A DNA stretch of 17,324 nt from positions 1-17,324 of the forward strand of contig JAYRIB010000021.1 of NCBI GenBank assembly GCA_041907025.1, given 5' to 3'. The translations under genes were made by a program, and so were the position numbers. Of this stretch, positions 1-6,671 are shown piece by piece; within the stretch, counting starts at the first letter, position 1, and the number at the start of each line of letters is the position of its first letter. The notes beneath the pieces are model-generated. The model ran no database searches. It saw only the letters and a list, made by a program, of their open reading frames with translations, and was not told the origin of the DNA. This DNA is from CAYPSN01 sp041907025. Lineage in GTDB: Bacteria > Patescibacteriota > Saccharimonadia > CAILAD01 > JADZBC01.

Positions 1-350
1 TAGAAAGCCCCTTCATTACCAGAAGAAGAATGGAGCACCTATTGCCACTACTTACGAAGTTGCGCCGTAAGGGTATAAGAATAGTAGTAAATACTAGAAA
101 CCCAGAGGAGCATAACGAAGAATATGCCATCCAAGCAGAAGGTGCAGTAGCTGCCATGCAGTATATGGGCGTAAAGGTACTCTATACCGTTAAACACCAC
201 CGTAAAATTGCCATAATTGACGAAGAAGTACTTTGGGAAGGCAGCCTGAACATCCTATCTCAGGGCGATAGTTGTGAGATCATGAGACGGACTTACTCAG
301 TAGAGTCGGCGAACGAAATGACAAGATTTGTCGGCGCTAACCGATGGTAG
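1..350 (+). CDS. Phospholipase D-fold protein, C-terminal part (5' end outside window)
   Basis: The frame is open from the first base (…ESPFITRRR then MEHLL), so the gene begins upstream and about 116 residues are visible. The segment HHRKIAIIDEEVLWEGSLN contains an HKD signature (H-x-K-x4-D followed by GS-x-N), the catalytic motif of the phospholipase D/nuclease superfamily. The preceding SPFIT…R and GIRIVVNTRNP resemble the PLD-like domain found at the C-terminus of some DNA2/NAM7-type helicases, where it may act as a nuclease or binding module; the full architecture cannot be seen. The Met at position 30 is probably internal, because the upstream codons continue the domain. It ends with TAG 35 nt before the next operon. 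Confidence 0.75.
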   Translation, partial: ESPFITRRRMEHLLPLLTKLRRKGIRIVVNTRNPEEHNEEYAIQAEGAVAAMQYMGVKVLYTVKHHRKIAIIDEEVLWEGSLNILSQGDSCEIMRRTYSVESANEMTRFVGANRW

Positions 351-371
351 CCTAGATTGAGCCCGGTAGGC

Positions 372-377
372 TATAAT
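372..377 (+). promoter_or_regulatory. -10 box of a probable leaderless promoter for the 385-2793 operon
   Basis: A perfect TATAAT ends 7 nt before the ATG at 385, so transcription would start at or next to the start codon. No Shine-Dalgarno sequence and no good -35 box are visible. The same arrangement precedes the genes at 5323, 12125 (minus) and 12236. Confidence 0.55.
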
Positions 378-384
378 TTAGTAT

Positions 385-1023
385 ATGAAGTTACTTCTTA
401 CATCAGCCGGAATAACAAACGAATCTATCAAAGATGCACTTACTGAGTTATGCGACAAGCAAGCCCCAGATACTAAAGTAGGGTTTGTAACTACTGCGGC
501 GAACGTTGAGGAGGGCACTAAAGATTGGTACATAGCCCAGCTCACTAACCTACAAAAACACGGATTCAATTGGATCGACATTATTGACCCAAGCGCAGCA
601 GATGTGGATTGGCAGAAGCGCCTAAAGGACGTAGGTGTTGTATTTGTGAGTGGCGGGAACACCTTTCATCTCCTGAACCAGTATAGAAAAACTGGTTTTG
701 ATAACTGGCTGCGTGCAAACCTTGATTCTAAAGTCTACGTAGGTGTAAGTGCCGGTACGATTATCGCTACTCCTTCGCTCGACGTTTGCACTATTGAGCC
801 AAGTGATCCCAACTTACCTGGTCTTGAAGACATAACAGGCATGAAGTTGGTTGATTTTGAGATTGAGCCACACTGTGATGAGCAGAGGTTTGTCGTTATG
901 GAAGATTACGCCAAGAACAGGCACAATGCCGTGTATGCAATCGATGATCAGACTGCTATTAAGTTCGATGGTGCCAATGAAACTGTAATATCTGAAGGTA
1001 AATGGAAGGTGTTTAATAAATGA
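385..1023 (+). CDS. Peptidase E-like protein (S51 family, class I glutamine amidotransferase-like fold)
   Basis: The 212-aa protein has the hallmarks of the S51 dipeptidase E family: SGGNTF at residues 89-94, the nucleophile elbow GVSAG with Ser122, and EPH near His163 as the likely catalytic histidine. Known family members cleave Asp-X dipeptides or cyanophycin-derived peptides in the cytoplasm; the substrate here is not determined. There is no signal peptide. The length is close to family members (about 210-230 aa). The start ATG lies 7 nt after a TATAAT box, suggesting a leaderless message. The stop overlaps the next start (ATGA, 1020-1023), so it is the first gene of a four-gene coupled operon of small hydrolase-like enzymes. 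Confidence 0.85.
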   Translation: MKLLLTSAGITNESIKDALTELCDKQAPDTKVGFVTTAANVEEGTKDWYIAQLTNLQKHGFNWIDIIDPSAADVDWQKRLKDVGVVFVSGGNTFHLLNQYRKTGFDNWLRANLDSKVYVGVSAGTIIATPSLDVCTIEPSDPNLPGLEDITGMKLVDFEIEPHCDEQRFVVMEDYAKNRHNAVYAIDDQTAIKFDGANETVISEGKWKVFNK

Positions 1024-1466
1024 ATAGAGTAGCTAAGGAAATCCTAGAAACTATTCGGTATGCAACCATCTCAACTACTGATAAAAATGAGCAGCCATGG
1101 GCAGCTCCAGTCTGGTACGTATTTGACAACGATCTTGATATCTATTGGTGGTCACCAATAGGCTCACAGCATTCGAAGAATATTGAAAGAAACTCACAGA
1201 TATATATAACTGTCTTTAACTCTGCTGCACCCGAGGGCGAAGGTAAGGGTCTTTATTTTCGCGCAACAGCTTCAGTTATTGAGGATAACAAGCTATCCAA
1301 GGCCATTACACTCTACAACAAGTCTACTAGCATTTTCAAACTAAGCACTGGTAACTGCACGGGTGACGCCCCAACAAGACTTTACAAAGCTATAATTCAA
1401 GAATCTTGGATAAATGATGGGCTTGAGCGTGATGGATTCTACGTTGATAGGCGAGTAGATCTATGA
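1020..1466 (+). CDS. Pyridoxamine 5'-phosphate oxidase-fold (PNPOx-like) flavin-binding protein
   Basis: The 148-aa protein has the split-barrel PNPOx pattern: an opening strand (RYATISTTDKNEQPWAAPVWYVF), then LDIYWWSPIGSQHSKNIERNSQIYITVF, where the S-x-H-x-K-N segment matches the phosphate/FMN-contacting region of such proteins. Family members bind FMN, F420 or heme; genuine PdxH activity cannot be claimed because the C-terminal substrate motif of PdxH is not recognisable. It is probably a cytosolic redox enzyme acting as a dimer. Start and stop each overlap the neighbouring genes by 4 nt, so translation is coupled to the peptidase E-like gene before it and the HAD gene after it. Confidence 0.75.
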   Translation: MNRVAKEILETIRYATISTTDKNEQPWAAPVWYVFDNDLDIYWWSPIGSQHSKNIERNSQIYITVFNSAAPEGEGKGLYFRATASVIEDNKLSKAITLYNKSTSIFKLSTGNCTGDAPTRLYKAIIQESWINDGLERDGFYVDRRVDL

Positions 1467-2131
1467 GCAGCAAAATCGATACCATACTTTTTGACTGGGA
1501 CGGAACATTAGCGCAAACCCTTGAAGTTTGGCTACAAACATTCAAAGAAGCGTATGCAAAGGTAGGCGTACATCCTTCGGATAAAGATATAAGCAGTAAA
1601 TTTGGTAAATGGGATGCATACATTGATTTAGGTGTAGCGCCTAAAAACTTTGAGACATACAATCAACATTTAGATGTTGTATATGAAAGACTCAAAAAAG
1701 TTGAACTATATCCTGGAGTAAAATCTACCCTGATAGACCTTAAGCAAAAAGGTTATAAGCTTGGCCTTGTGTCAACTTCAACCTTAAAGATGCTTTCGGT
1801 TGCACTCAAGAACCATGATATTAGCCATTTATTTGATGTTATCATCTCGGCTGATGACACCGATAAGCACAAACCGGATCCAACCCCCCTTTATCTGGCA
1901 CTCGACCACATTAATAGCGACAAAATAAGTACTGTTTTTGTAGGTGATTCAGACAAGGACACAGGGGCGGCAAATAATGCCAACATTCCGTTATTTCTGT
2001 TTACACCATCCCACCACGAGCTGTTTTATGATCTAAATGAGCTGAAAAATGAGCCGGCTGTTAAAGCTAGTTTTGAGACATGGAATGACTTCCCTATGGA
2101 AGCCTTGAGTCCCGCCGTGGGGTCTAGGTGA
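1463..2131 (+). CDS. HAD-superfamily hydrolase (phosphoglycolate phosphatase-like)
   Basis: The 222-aa protein carries all four HAD motifs: I, FDWDGT with nucleophile Asp11 and acid/base Asp13; II, STST around Ser104; III, KHKPDP with Lys137; IV, GDSDKD with Asp162 and Asp166. The helical cap inserted between motifs I and II (residues about 18-85) fits the C1-cap, Gph/beta-phosphoglucomutase-like subgroup. It should be a cytosolic Mg2+-dependent phosphatase of small phosphorylated metabolites; the substrate cannot be read from the sequence. It overlaps the preceding gene by 4 nt (ATGA) and the following one by 4 nt (GTGA). Confidence 0.88.
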   Translation: MSSKIDTILFDWDGTLAQTLEVWLQTFKEAYAKVGVHPSDKDISSKFGKWDAYIDLGVAPKNFETYNQHLDVVYERLKKVELYPGVKSTLIDLKQKGYKLGLVSTSTLKMLSVALKNHDISHLFDVIISADDTDKHKPDPTPLYLALDHINSDKISTVFVGDSDKDTGAANNANIPLFLFTPSHHELFYDLNELKNEPAVKASFETWNDFPMEALSPAVGSR

Positions 2132-2793
2132 AAAAGCACTTTGTAATCTACTCACACGGTTTTGGTGTTCGAAAGGACGACCGTGGACTCATGACCGATA
2201 TCGCCGCCGCTTTACCAGAGTGCGAACATATTCTCTTTGACTATAATGATTTTGACGAAGCGGCAAACACCATGACAGTTAGTCCGCTCAATGCTCAAGT
2301 CACAAAGCTCAAAGAAGTACTCGAGAGCCTCGGAAGTGATTCTGATATAACAATTGATCTGGTGGCTCACTCACAGGGCTGTATTGTTACCGCACTTGCG
2401 AAACCTATGAACATTCGGAAGATGCTCTTTCTTGCTCCACCAGACAACCTAGATAAAGACAGACTCGTCGCATTTTTTGGTGATCGCCCAGGTAGCCAGA
2501 TAAACCTATTAGGAGAATCTCGTATTCCACGGCGTGACGGGACAACCACTATTATACCGTCGTCATACTGGAGCAGCATAGAAGCCCCACAACCAATACG
2601 ACTATATAATCGGCTACCAGCCAACTCTGAGGTTACATTCTATATAGCAAATGATGATGAAGTGCTTGGCGTATCTAATTTTGATCAAACAGATGAGAAT
2701 ATCGAGTTAATTCAAGTTCCCGGAAACCACGATTTCAACGGTGAATATAGAAAAGGTCTATTGGAGATCGTAAAAGCTAAAGTCTTGTCTTAG
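2128..2793 (+). CDS. Alpha/beta-hydrolase fold protein
   Basis: The 221-aa protein starts with GTG overlapping the upstream TGA. It has an oxyanion-type SHGFG (residues 9-13) after the first strand, a nucleophile elbow AHSQG with Ser82, a likely Asp at 176/177 (IANDDEVLG) and a C-terminal His201 (PGNHDF), so the catalytic triad is complete. It is probably a cytosolic esterase or peptidase-like hydrolase of the type with a small lid region (residues about 105-150). It is the last gene of the operon; a 154-nt gap with a hairpin region separates it from the convergent antiporter gene. Confidence 0.8.
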   Translation: MKKHFVIYSHGFGVRKDDRGLMTDIAAALPECEHILFDYNDFDEAANTMTVSPLNAQVTKLKEVLESLGSDSDITIDLVAHSQGCIVTALAKPMNIRKMLFLAPPDNLDKDRLVAFFGDRPGSQINLLGESRIPRRDGTTTIIPSSYWSSIEAPQPIRLYNRLPANSEVTFYIANDDEVLGVSNFDQTDENIELIQVPGNHDFNGEYRKGLLEIVKAKVLS

Positions 2794-2827
2794 AAAAAGT
2801 TCGATCGTCCTGTTTGCCCTTATGGAC

Positions 2828-2852
2828 AAAAAACACCCGTCAATCTGGCGGG
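2828..2852 (-). terminator. Probable intrinsic terminator of the antiporter operon
   Basis: CCCG (2836-2839) pairs with CGGG (2849-2852), with one further C:G pair inside. On the minus strand the hairpin is followed by six U (A-run at 2828-2833). The stem is short, so strength is uncertain. It lies just past repeat element copy 1 in the minus direction. Confidence 0.5.
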
Positions 2853-2882
2853 AGTTTGGTTCGTATAGTTAAAAACGTATTT

Positions 2883-2929
2883 GGCTGGGCGTTGTGGTCT
2901 AGATTGCACCCAGCCTTAAAGTGAGACAG
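2883..2929 (+). repeat. Repeated hairpin element, copy 1
   Basis: This is the first of three related non-coding elements (also 8686 and 10465). A perfect 7-bp stem GGCTGGG (2883-2889)/CCCAGCC (2909-2915) encloses a conserved loop CGTTGTGGTCTAGATTG, followed by AAAGTGAGACA. It sits in the gap between the plus-strand hydrolase operon and the end of the minus-strand antiporter gene. Unlike copies 2 and 3, no convincing TTGACT promoter lies immediately upstream. Function unknown. Confidence 0.6.
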
Positions 2930-2947
2930 ATAAACAGTATAAGCTAT

Positions 2948-4519
2948 TTATGCTTGAGTGCTGTGGTCATGCGCTTTGTCTGGTAGGCCTACGAACGCTA
3001 CAACTGCAGCAACTGCAACTATGGCTGCACCAACGACTAGCGAGAAGCTAAGGCCGCTCATAAATGACTCTTTAGCCGCCTTTACAATCGCGAGTCCGGC
3101 AGGTCCACCAATTTGGCGGCCTACTGCCATCGCACCGGCCAAGGATTGTTCAGCAATATCTCTAGCCGTGCTAGGTAAAGCTGAGACTGCTGGAGCAATT
3201 TTGCTGGTATATTGCGACGCTAGCAAACTACCAAGTACTGCGATACCAAGTGAGGCACCTAGCTCACGAGTCGTATCGTTCATAGCTGAACCCATACCAG
3301 CCCTATTGCGCGGCACAGCGGACATTAGTAGATCGGTAGTAGGGGACATTGCCACTGCCATACCTGCTGCCATTACTACCATGGATAGTGCAAGCCAAAT
3401 GTAGGGAGTAGTAACACCAACTAGTGATACAAGGAACATTCCCGTAGCGACTAAGAGCATGCCTGTTGCGACGACCTTTCGCTTGCCGAACTTCTCTACC
3501 AGCTTCGCGGATAGGGGAGAGGCGATCATCATAGTAAAGGCGATTGGTAACATTCTTACGGCTGACTCAAACGGTGAGTAACCGTATACAAGTTGCAAGA
3601 GCTGACTGAAGCTAAAGAACGCACCCATCAAGGCAAAGAACACAAGGGTAAGCGTTAGCGAGCTAATTCCAAAAGCTGGGATCTTGAATAGGCGTACATC
3701 TAACATGGCCTGGTCTTTTTTCCTTCGCTCCCATAGTACGAACACTGCCATAGTAAGCAAGCCAAAGCCGCCAATAAGCAATGTCTCAGGGCTTAGCCAG
3801 CCGTTGCCAGGGGCTTCGATGAGCGCGTATACGACGGAAACCAAACCTACAATTGATAGCGCGGCACCGACTGGGTCCAGGTTGGTGTGGGAAGGGTCGG
3901 AAGTTCGTGGCACAAGGATTGCACCGCTAACAAGCGCGATCAAGATGATCGGTATGTTGATCGAGAAGACGGCGTGCCAAGTAAAGTGTTGCAGGACATA
4001 GCCGGTTAGCAATGGGCCCAAGGCTATGCCTGCACCACTTATGCCGGCCCAAATACCTACCGCACGGGCACGTTCTTTAGTAGGGAATACGTTGGTTAGG
4101 ATCGATAGAGTGGCGGGCATAATCATGGCTCCCGCAAGACCCATAACCGCACGCACCGCTATTAGGGCATCTGCACTATGCACCATGAAAGCTGCGGCTG
4201 CTGAGGCTAGGCCAAATAGCACTAGCCCAGCCTGCATGATCCCCTTCCGGCCGTAGCGGTCGCCAATGGCACCAGCAGTGAACAGGAAGCCGGCGAAAAC
4301 TAATGAGTATGAGTCTACTAACCACTGCAGCTGTGAATTAGATGCCCTCAGTTCCTGGCTCAGCAAAGGTAACGCAACGTTTAGGGAGGTGTTGCCAATC
4401 ATGACTACCAACAGCGACAAGCAGAGTACACCCAGAATATACCAACGCTTTTCGTATACAGCTTCTGGAGTGTAGCTCTTTCTACTCAGTGGCTTTGATT
4501 TTTTTATCCAATTAAACAT
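2948..4519 (-). CDS. MFS drug:H+ antiporter, DHA2 (14-TM, EmrB/QacA-like) family
   Basis: The 523-aa membrane protein begins with a short basic cytosolic tail, then a long series of hydrophobic segments consistent with 14 transmembrane helices. Diagnostic motifs are visible: motif A after TM2 (GAIGDRYGRKGIM) and the antiporter motif C in TM5 (GAGIALGPLLTG), followed by WHAVFSINIPI, which is typical of the DHA2 group. Family members export lipophilic or cationic drugs, dyes or other small molecules with the proton gradient; the substrate is not predictable. A GAAGGA site lies about 12 nt before the ATG. The AbrB-type gene lies 24 nt upstream on the same strand, so they form an operon and the regulator may control export. 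Confidence 0.92.
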   Translation of the reverse strand: MFNWIKKSKPLSRKSYTPEAVYEKRWYILGVLCLSLLVVMIGNTSLNVALPLLSQELRASNSQLQWLVDSYSLVFAGFLFTAGAIGDRYGRKGIMQAGLVLFGLASAAAAFMVHSADALIAVRAVMGLAGAMIMPATLSILTNVFPTKERARAVGIWAGISGAGIALGPLLTGYVLQHFTWHAVFSINIPIILIALVSGAILVPRTSDPSHTNLDPVGAALSIVGLVSVVYALIEAPGNGWLSPETLLIGGFGLLTMAVFVLWERRKKDQAMLDVRLFKIPAFGISSLTLTLVFFALMGAFFSFSQLLQLVYGYSPFESAVRMLPIAFTMMIASPLSAKLVEKFGKRKVVATGMLLVATGMFLVSLVGVTTPYIWLALSMVVMAAGMAVAMSPTTDLLMSAVPRNRAGMGSAMNDTTRELGASLGIAVLGSLLASQYTSKIAPAVSALPSTARDIAEQSLAGAMAVGRQIGGPAGLAIVKAAKESFMSGLSFSLVVGAAIVAVAAVVAFVGLPDKAHDHSTQA

Positions 4520-4543
4520 ATGTTCCCGTTCCTTCTTTATTAC

Positions 4544-4780
4544 TTACTTATCGCCGTTTATTTGTTCCCGTAATTTCTCGGCATGATCGTTCATCTCCTG
4601 TACATGCTTTTCGAATGACTCTGGCTTAGCCACGACCAACGCATCTTTGGCAGGTGCATTGAATATAAGCAGCTTATCACCTGGTTTGATGTTCAGGGCA
4701 TCGCGTACATCAACAGGTATTACGATTTGGCCACGATCACCAACCGATACTGATCCGTGAAATTTCATTTCTTGCTTCAT
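4544..4780 (-). CDS. AbrB/MazE/SpoVT-type DNA-binding protein
   Basis: The 78-aa protein contains the swapped-hairpin AbrB signature at residues about 8-45: VSVGDRGQIVIPVDVRDALN then IKPGDKLLIF, followed by a charged helical C-terminus (about 52-78) likely used for dimerisation. Such proteins bind AT-rich or palindromic promoter DNA as dimers or tetramers, either as transition-state regulators or as antitoxins. No toxin gene is adjacent; instead a drug exporter follows by 24 nt, so a regulator role for the exporter operon is the simplest reading. A palindrome GTGTATCACAC lies just upstream of its start and may be an autoregulatory operator. No Shine-Dalgarno is evident. Confidence 0.88.
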   Translation of the reverse strand: MKQEMKFHGSVSVGDRGQIVIPVDVRDALNIKPGDKLLIFNAPAKDALVVAKPESFEKHVQEMNDHAEKLREQINGDK

Positions 4781-4787
4781 AGATCTA

Positions 4788-4798
4788 GTGTATCACAC
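4788..4798. promoter_or_regulatory. Palindromic candidate operator upstream of the AbrB-type gene
   Basis: GTGT-ATC-ACAC is a perfect inverted repeat 7 nt upstream of the minus-strand ATG. It overlaps a plausible -10 (GATACA on the minus strand, 4789-4794). Two direct repeats TTCATAC (4801-4807 and 4810-4816) lie next to it. The position suits autorepression, but the assignment is inference. Confidence 0.4.
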
Positions 4799-4850
4799 AA
4801 TTCATACTTTTCATACATTAATGTTTCGCTACGTTGGTCGAGGCTTATGT

Positions 4851-4879
4851 TTGTGAGGGCTTGTATAAGCTGCGATAAT
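4851..4879 (+). promoter_or_regulatory. Sigma70-type promoter of the 85-aa membrane protein
   Basis: TTGTGA (4851-4856) and GATAAT (4874-4879) are separated by 17 bp. The AT-rich promoter precedes a GC-rich gene, and the composition changes sharply between them. The expected start near 4886 gives a leader of about 23 nt containing GAAAGGGG before the ATG at 4909. Confidence 0.65.
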
Positions 4880-4908
4880 AATCCTGTCGTCTGTCGAAAG
4901 GGGCCGTC

Positions 4909-5166
4909 ATGGCCAGTGCTACATGGGATGAACAAGAGCGGTCCGAAGATTGGGATCCGGAGCCAGATCGAGTAGGGTGTTTGGCGATACTCGCTGGGAT
5001 CGTTCTGGTCTTGGCTGTCTGCGCTGGGGGTGTCGGATACCTCGTCGAGGGCAGTTGGGTCGGGTTCGTGGTCGGCGCAGCCTGGGTGCTGGGCCCGTCG
5101 ATCTTCTTCGCCCTTCTGCTCGGCGGCCTGCTGTTCTTCATCTTCTACTGCCCGACTCCCTCGTGA
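4909..5166 (+). CDS. Small GC-rich membrane protein, unknown function
   Basis: The 85-aa protein is not recognised. It has an acidic, Trp-containing N-terminal tail (residues 1-22, including DEQERSEDWDPEPD) and then two hydrophobic segments, about 23-46 and 49-81, consistent with two transmembrane helices and no export signal. Codon choice is strongly G/C-ending, unlike the flanking genes, suggesting transfer from a high-GC bacterium such as an actinobacterium. GAAAGGGG 5-12 nt before ATG could serve as the ribosome site. It is flanked by its own AT-rich promoter and by a strong GNRA-loop hairpin, so it looks like a self-contained single-gene unit. Confidence 0.6.
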   Translation: MASATWDEQERSEDWDPEPDRVGCLAILAGIVLVLAVCAGGVGYLVEGSWVGFVVGAAWVLGPSIFFALLLGGLLFFIFYCPTPS

Positions 5167-5198
5167 GGGTCAGGGCACATCAACCAGGAACACCGTTC

Positions 5199-5242
5199 TT
5201 GAGGCCCCACGGCAACGTGGGGCCTCAATCCGTTATTATCAC
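5199..5242 (+). terminator. GNRA-loop hairpin with conserved tail, copy A (terminator-like)
   Basis: A 13-bp perfect stem (5199-5211 with 5216-5228) is closed by the tetraloop GCAA and followed by CGTTATTATCAC. Hairpin plus tail recur after the MaoC-like gene (10352-10391), with loop GGAA and a different but still paired stem base. It stands 33 nt after the stop of the 85-aa gene. The tail is only modestly U-rich, so efficient termination is not certain. Confidence 0.6.
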
Positions 5243-5307
5243 TTTCGCAAAGGCTGGCATCCACACTTACTTGGGTGGGCAATACTAGCTGTTGCCAGGG
5301 AGATGTT

Positions 5308-5316
5308 TGCTATAAT
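5308..5316 (+). promoter_or_regulatory. Extended -10 promoter (leaderless) for the 5323 gene
   Basis: TGC-TATAAT is an extended -10 box that ends 6 nt before ATG 5323. There is no Shine-Dalgarno, so the message is probably leaderless. A TTGCCA at 5292 is too close (13 bp) to act as a normal -35. Confidence 0.6.
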
Positions 5317-5322
5317 GGCTGT

Positions 5323-6666
5323 ATGATTCTTGAATTGTCATTGAATGATTTGTATACAGAGTTGCTAGACGATCCCGACCTAAGAAGGTTGGGTCCGTAT
5401 AAGATTGTTGCTGCTGAGAGACAGACAATCTTCCCGATTGATATAGATTTTGGCGATAAGGATGTCTATCTGGGCGAAGGGGATTATACTGATGGGTTCG
5501 TTGCATTTTGTGACACTAAGGCTAGAAGCCTAGATCTCGGCTCCTCAGTCTTTACAGACTTTTATCCGGACTTCATGGAGATAGGCAGGCTCAGGTGTTC
5601 CGAGTCTAGGGCTAGTAGGTTTTACTTCGACGACGCAAAGTTGGGCGAGTGTGACTTTGGAAGCTTAGTCGCGCCCGAAGTGTACTTCGACCGTGCCGTG
5701 ATAGGGATCCTTCAGGGTGAAGACCTGGAGGCAGGTATTATATACATAGGCGAGCTGGCATCAGAAGGTTTCCAGCCAGCCGAGCTTGGTCATAACGCGC
5801 ATCGGGTTACCTTTGATATCGACCATCCGGAGCAGGCAGACGCCAATACTGAGACAGAAGTTGAATCTACGACTGCTGCTGCAGCTGAAGTTAAGATATT
5901 AAGTACTAGAGAGTTTTTAGACTCCTTGTTGGCAGAGAACCTAGATCTCAGTACGTTCGGAGAGTACAGGGTTGTATCAGATGATGATACGCCACTCGAG
6001 ATCAACTTAGACATGGAAGATAGGGAAGTAAATCTTGGTAGGGGGGACTTTACTTCTGTTTCTGTGACTTTCAGGGGCACACGGGCAAAACTAGTAGATT
6101 TCGCAGAAAGTAAATTCGAGTACCTAGGCTTTAGTGACACCAAGATTGAAAATTGCTTTTTCGCTGGACTCGAGGCACGAGAAGTTCACTTTGGCGATGC
6201 TGTGATAGAGAATGTTTTCTGGGAGAGAGGTCGTTCGGATGGCGTCTATATGGAGAATCTTGTCGCGGGACAGTTCAACATAAATAGCATGGTAACTGGG
6301 GAGCTAAGGCTGGGCAATTCGAGGGTTAGAGAGATGTACTTATCAGTTGGCGAGGGAGTGCAGAGGATGTATTGTGAACATGCAGAGTTAGACTTACTGA
6401 ACTTGCATGAGGGGAGACTCGAAGAGGTTGATTTTGGGGAGAGTAGAATTCAGAAGGCCTTAATAAATAAGGCGCGCATTGGCCTTGTTAAGGCTGAAGG
6501 CCTGCAAGCAGATAAGCTATACGTTGGTAATGACGGGAAGAATGAAATTGGCGAACTTCGCCTGGGGCTCCATGAAGGCGTTCGAGAGGTTGATCTGGAG
6601 AAGACCTTTTATAAAGATGGCAGAGAGGTCGATAGGCCTATAATTAAAGGGTTTGGGCCGCTTTAA
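5323..6666 (+). CDS. Internally duplicated beta-solenoid-like (pentapeptide-like) protein, unknown function
   Basis: The start was taken at 5323 (MILELSLNDLY), not at the upstream ATG 5275, because -10 TATAAT at 5311 would fall inside the longer frame and the extra 16 residues look random. The 447-aa protein consists of two homologous halves joined by an Ala/Glu/Thr-rich linker (about 175-200). For example IDIDFGDKDVYLGEGDYT aligns with INLDMEDREVNLGRGDFT, and VYFDRAVIG with VHFGDAVIEN. Both halves show repeated short aromatic/acidic strands about every 18-20 residues, like pentapeptide or other right-handed solenoids, without strict A(D/N)LxX repeats. No signal peptide or TM segment is seen. 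The stop is 5 nt from the end of the convergent glycosyltransferase gene. A binding or scaffold role is possible but unproven. Confidence 0.75.
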   Translation: MILELSLNDLYTELLDDPDLRRLGPYKIVAAERQTIFPIDIDFGDKDVYLGEGDYTDGFVAFCDTKARSLDLGSSVFTDFYPDFMEIGRLRCSESRASRFYFDDAKLGECDFGSLVAPEVYFDRAVIGILQGEDLEAGIIYIGELASEGFQPAELGHNAHRVTFDIDHPEQADANTETEVESTTAAAAEVKILSTREFLDSLLAENLDLSTFGEYRVVSDDDTPLEINLDMEDREVNLGRGDFTSVSVTFRGTRAKLVDFAESKFEYLGFSDTKIENCFFAGLEAREVHFGDAVIENVFWERGRSDGVYMENLVAGQFNINSMVTGELRLGNSRVREMYLSVGEGVQRMYCEHAELDLLNLHEGRLEEVDFGESRIQKALINKARIGLVKAEGLQADKLYVGNDGKNEIGELRLGLHEGVREVDLEKTFYKDGREVDRPIIKGFGPL

Positions 6667-6671
6667 AGTCT

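Noticed and set aside
5275..5322. An earlier ATG for the duplicated solenoid-like protein
   Set aside because: The extra 16 residues (including SCCQGDVCYNGC) are not protein-like and the promoter -10 box lies inside that extension.
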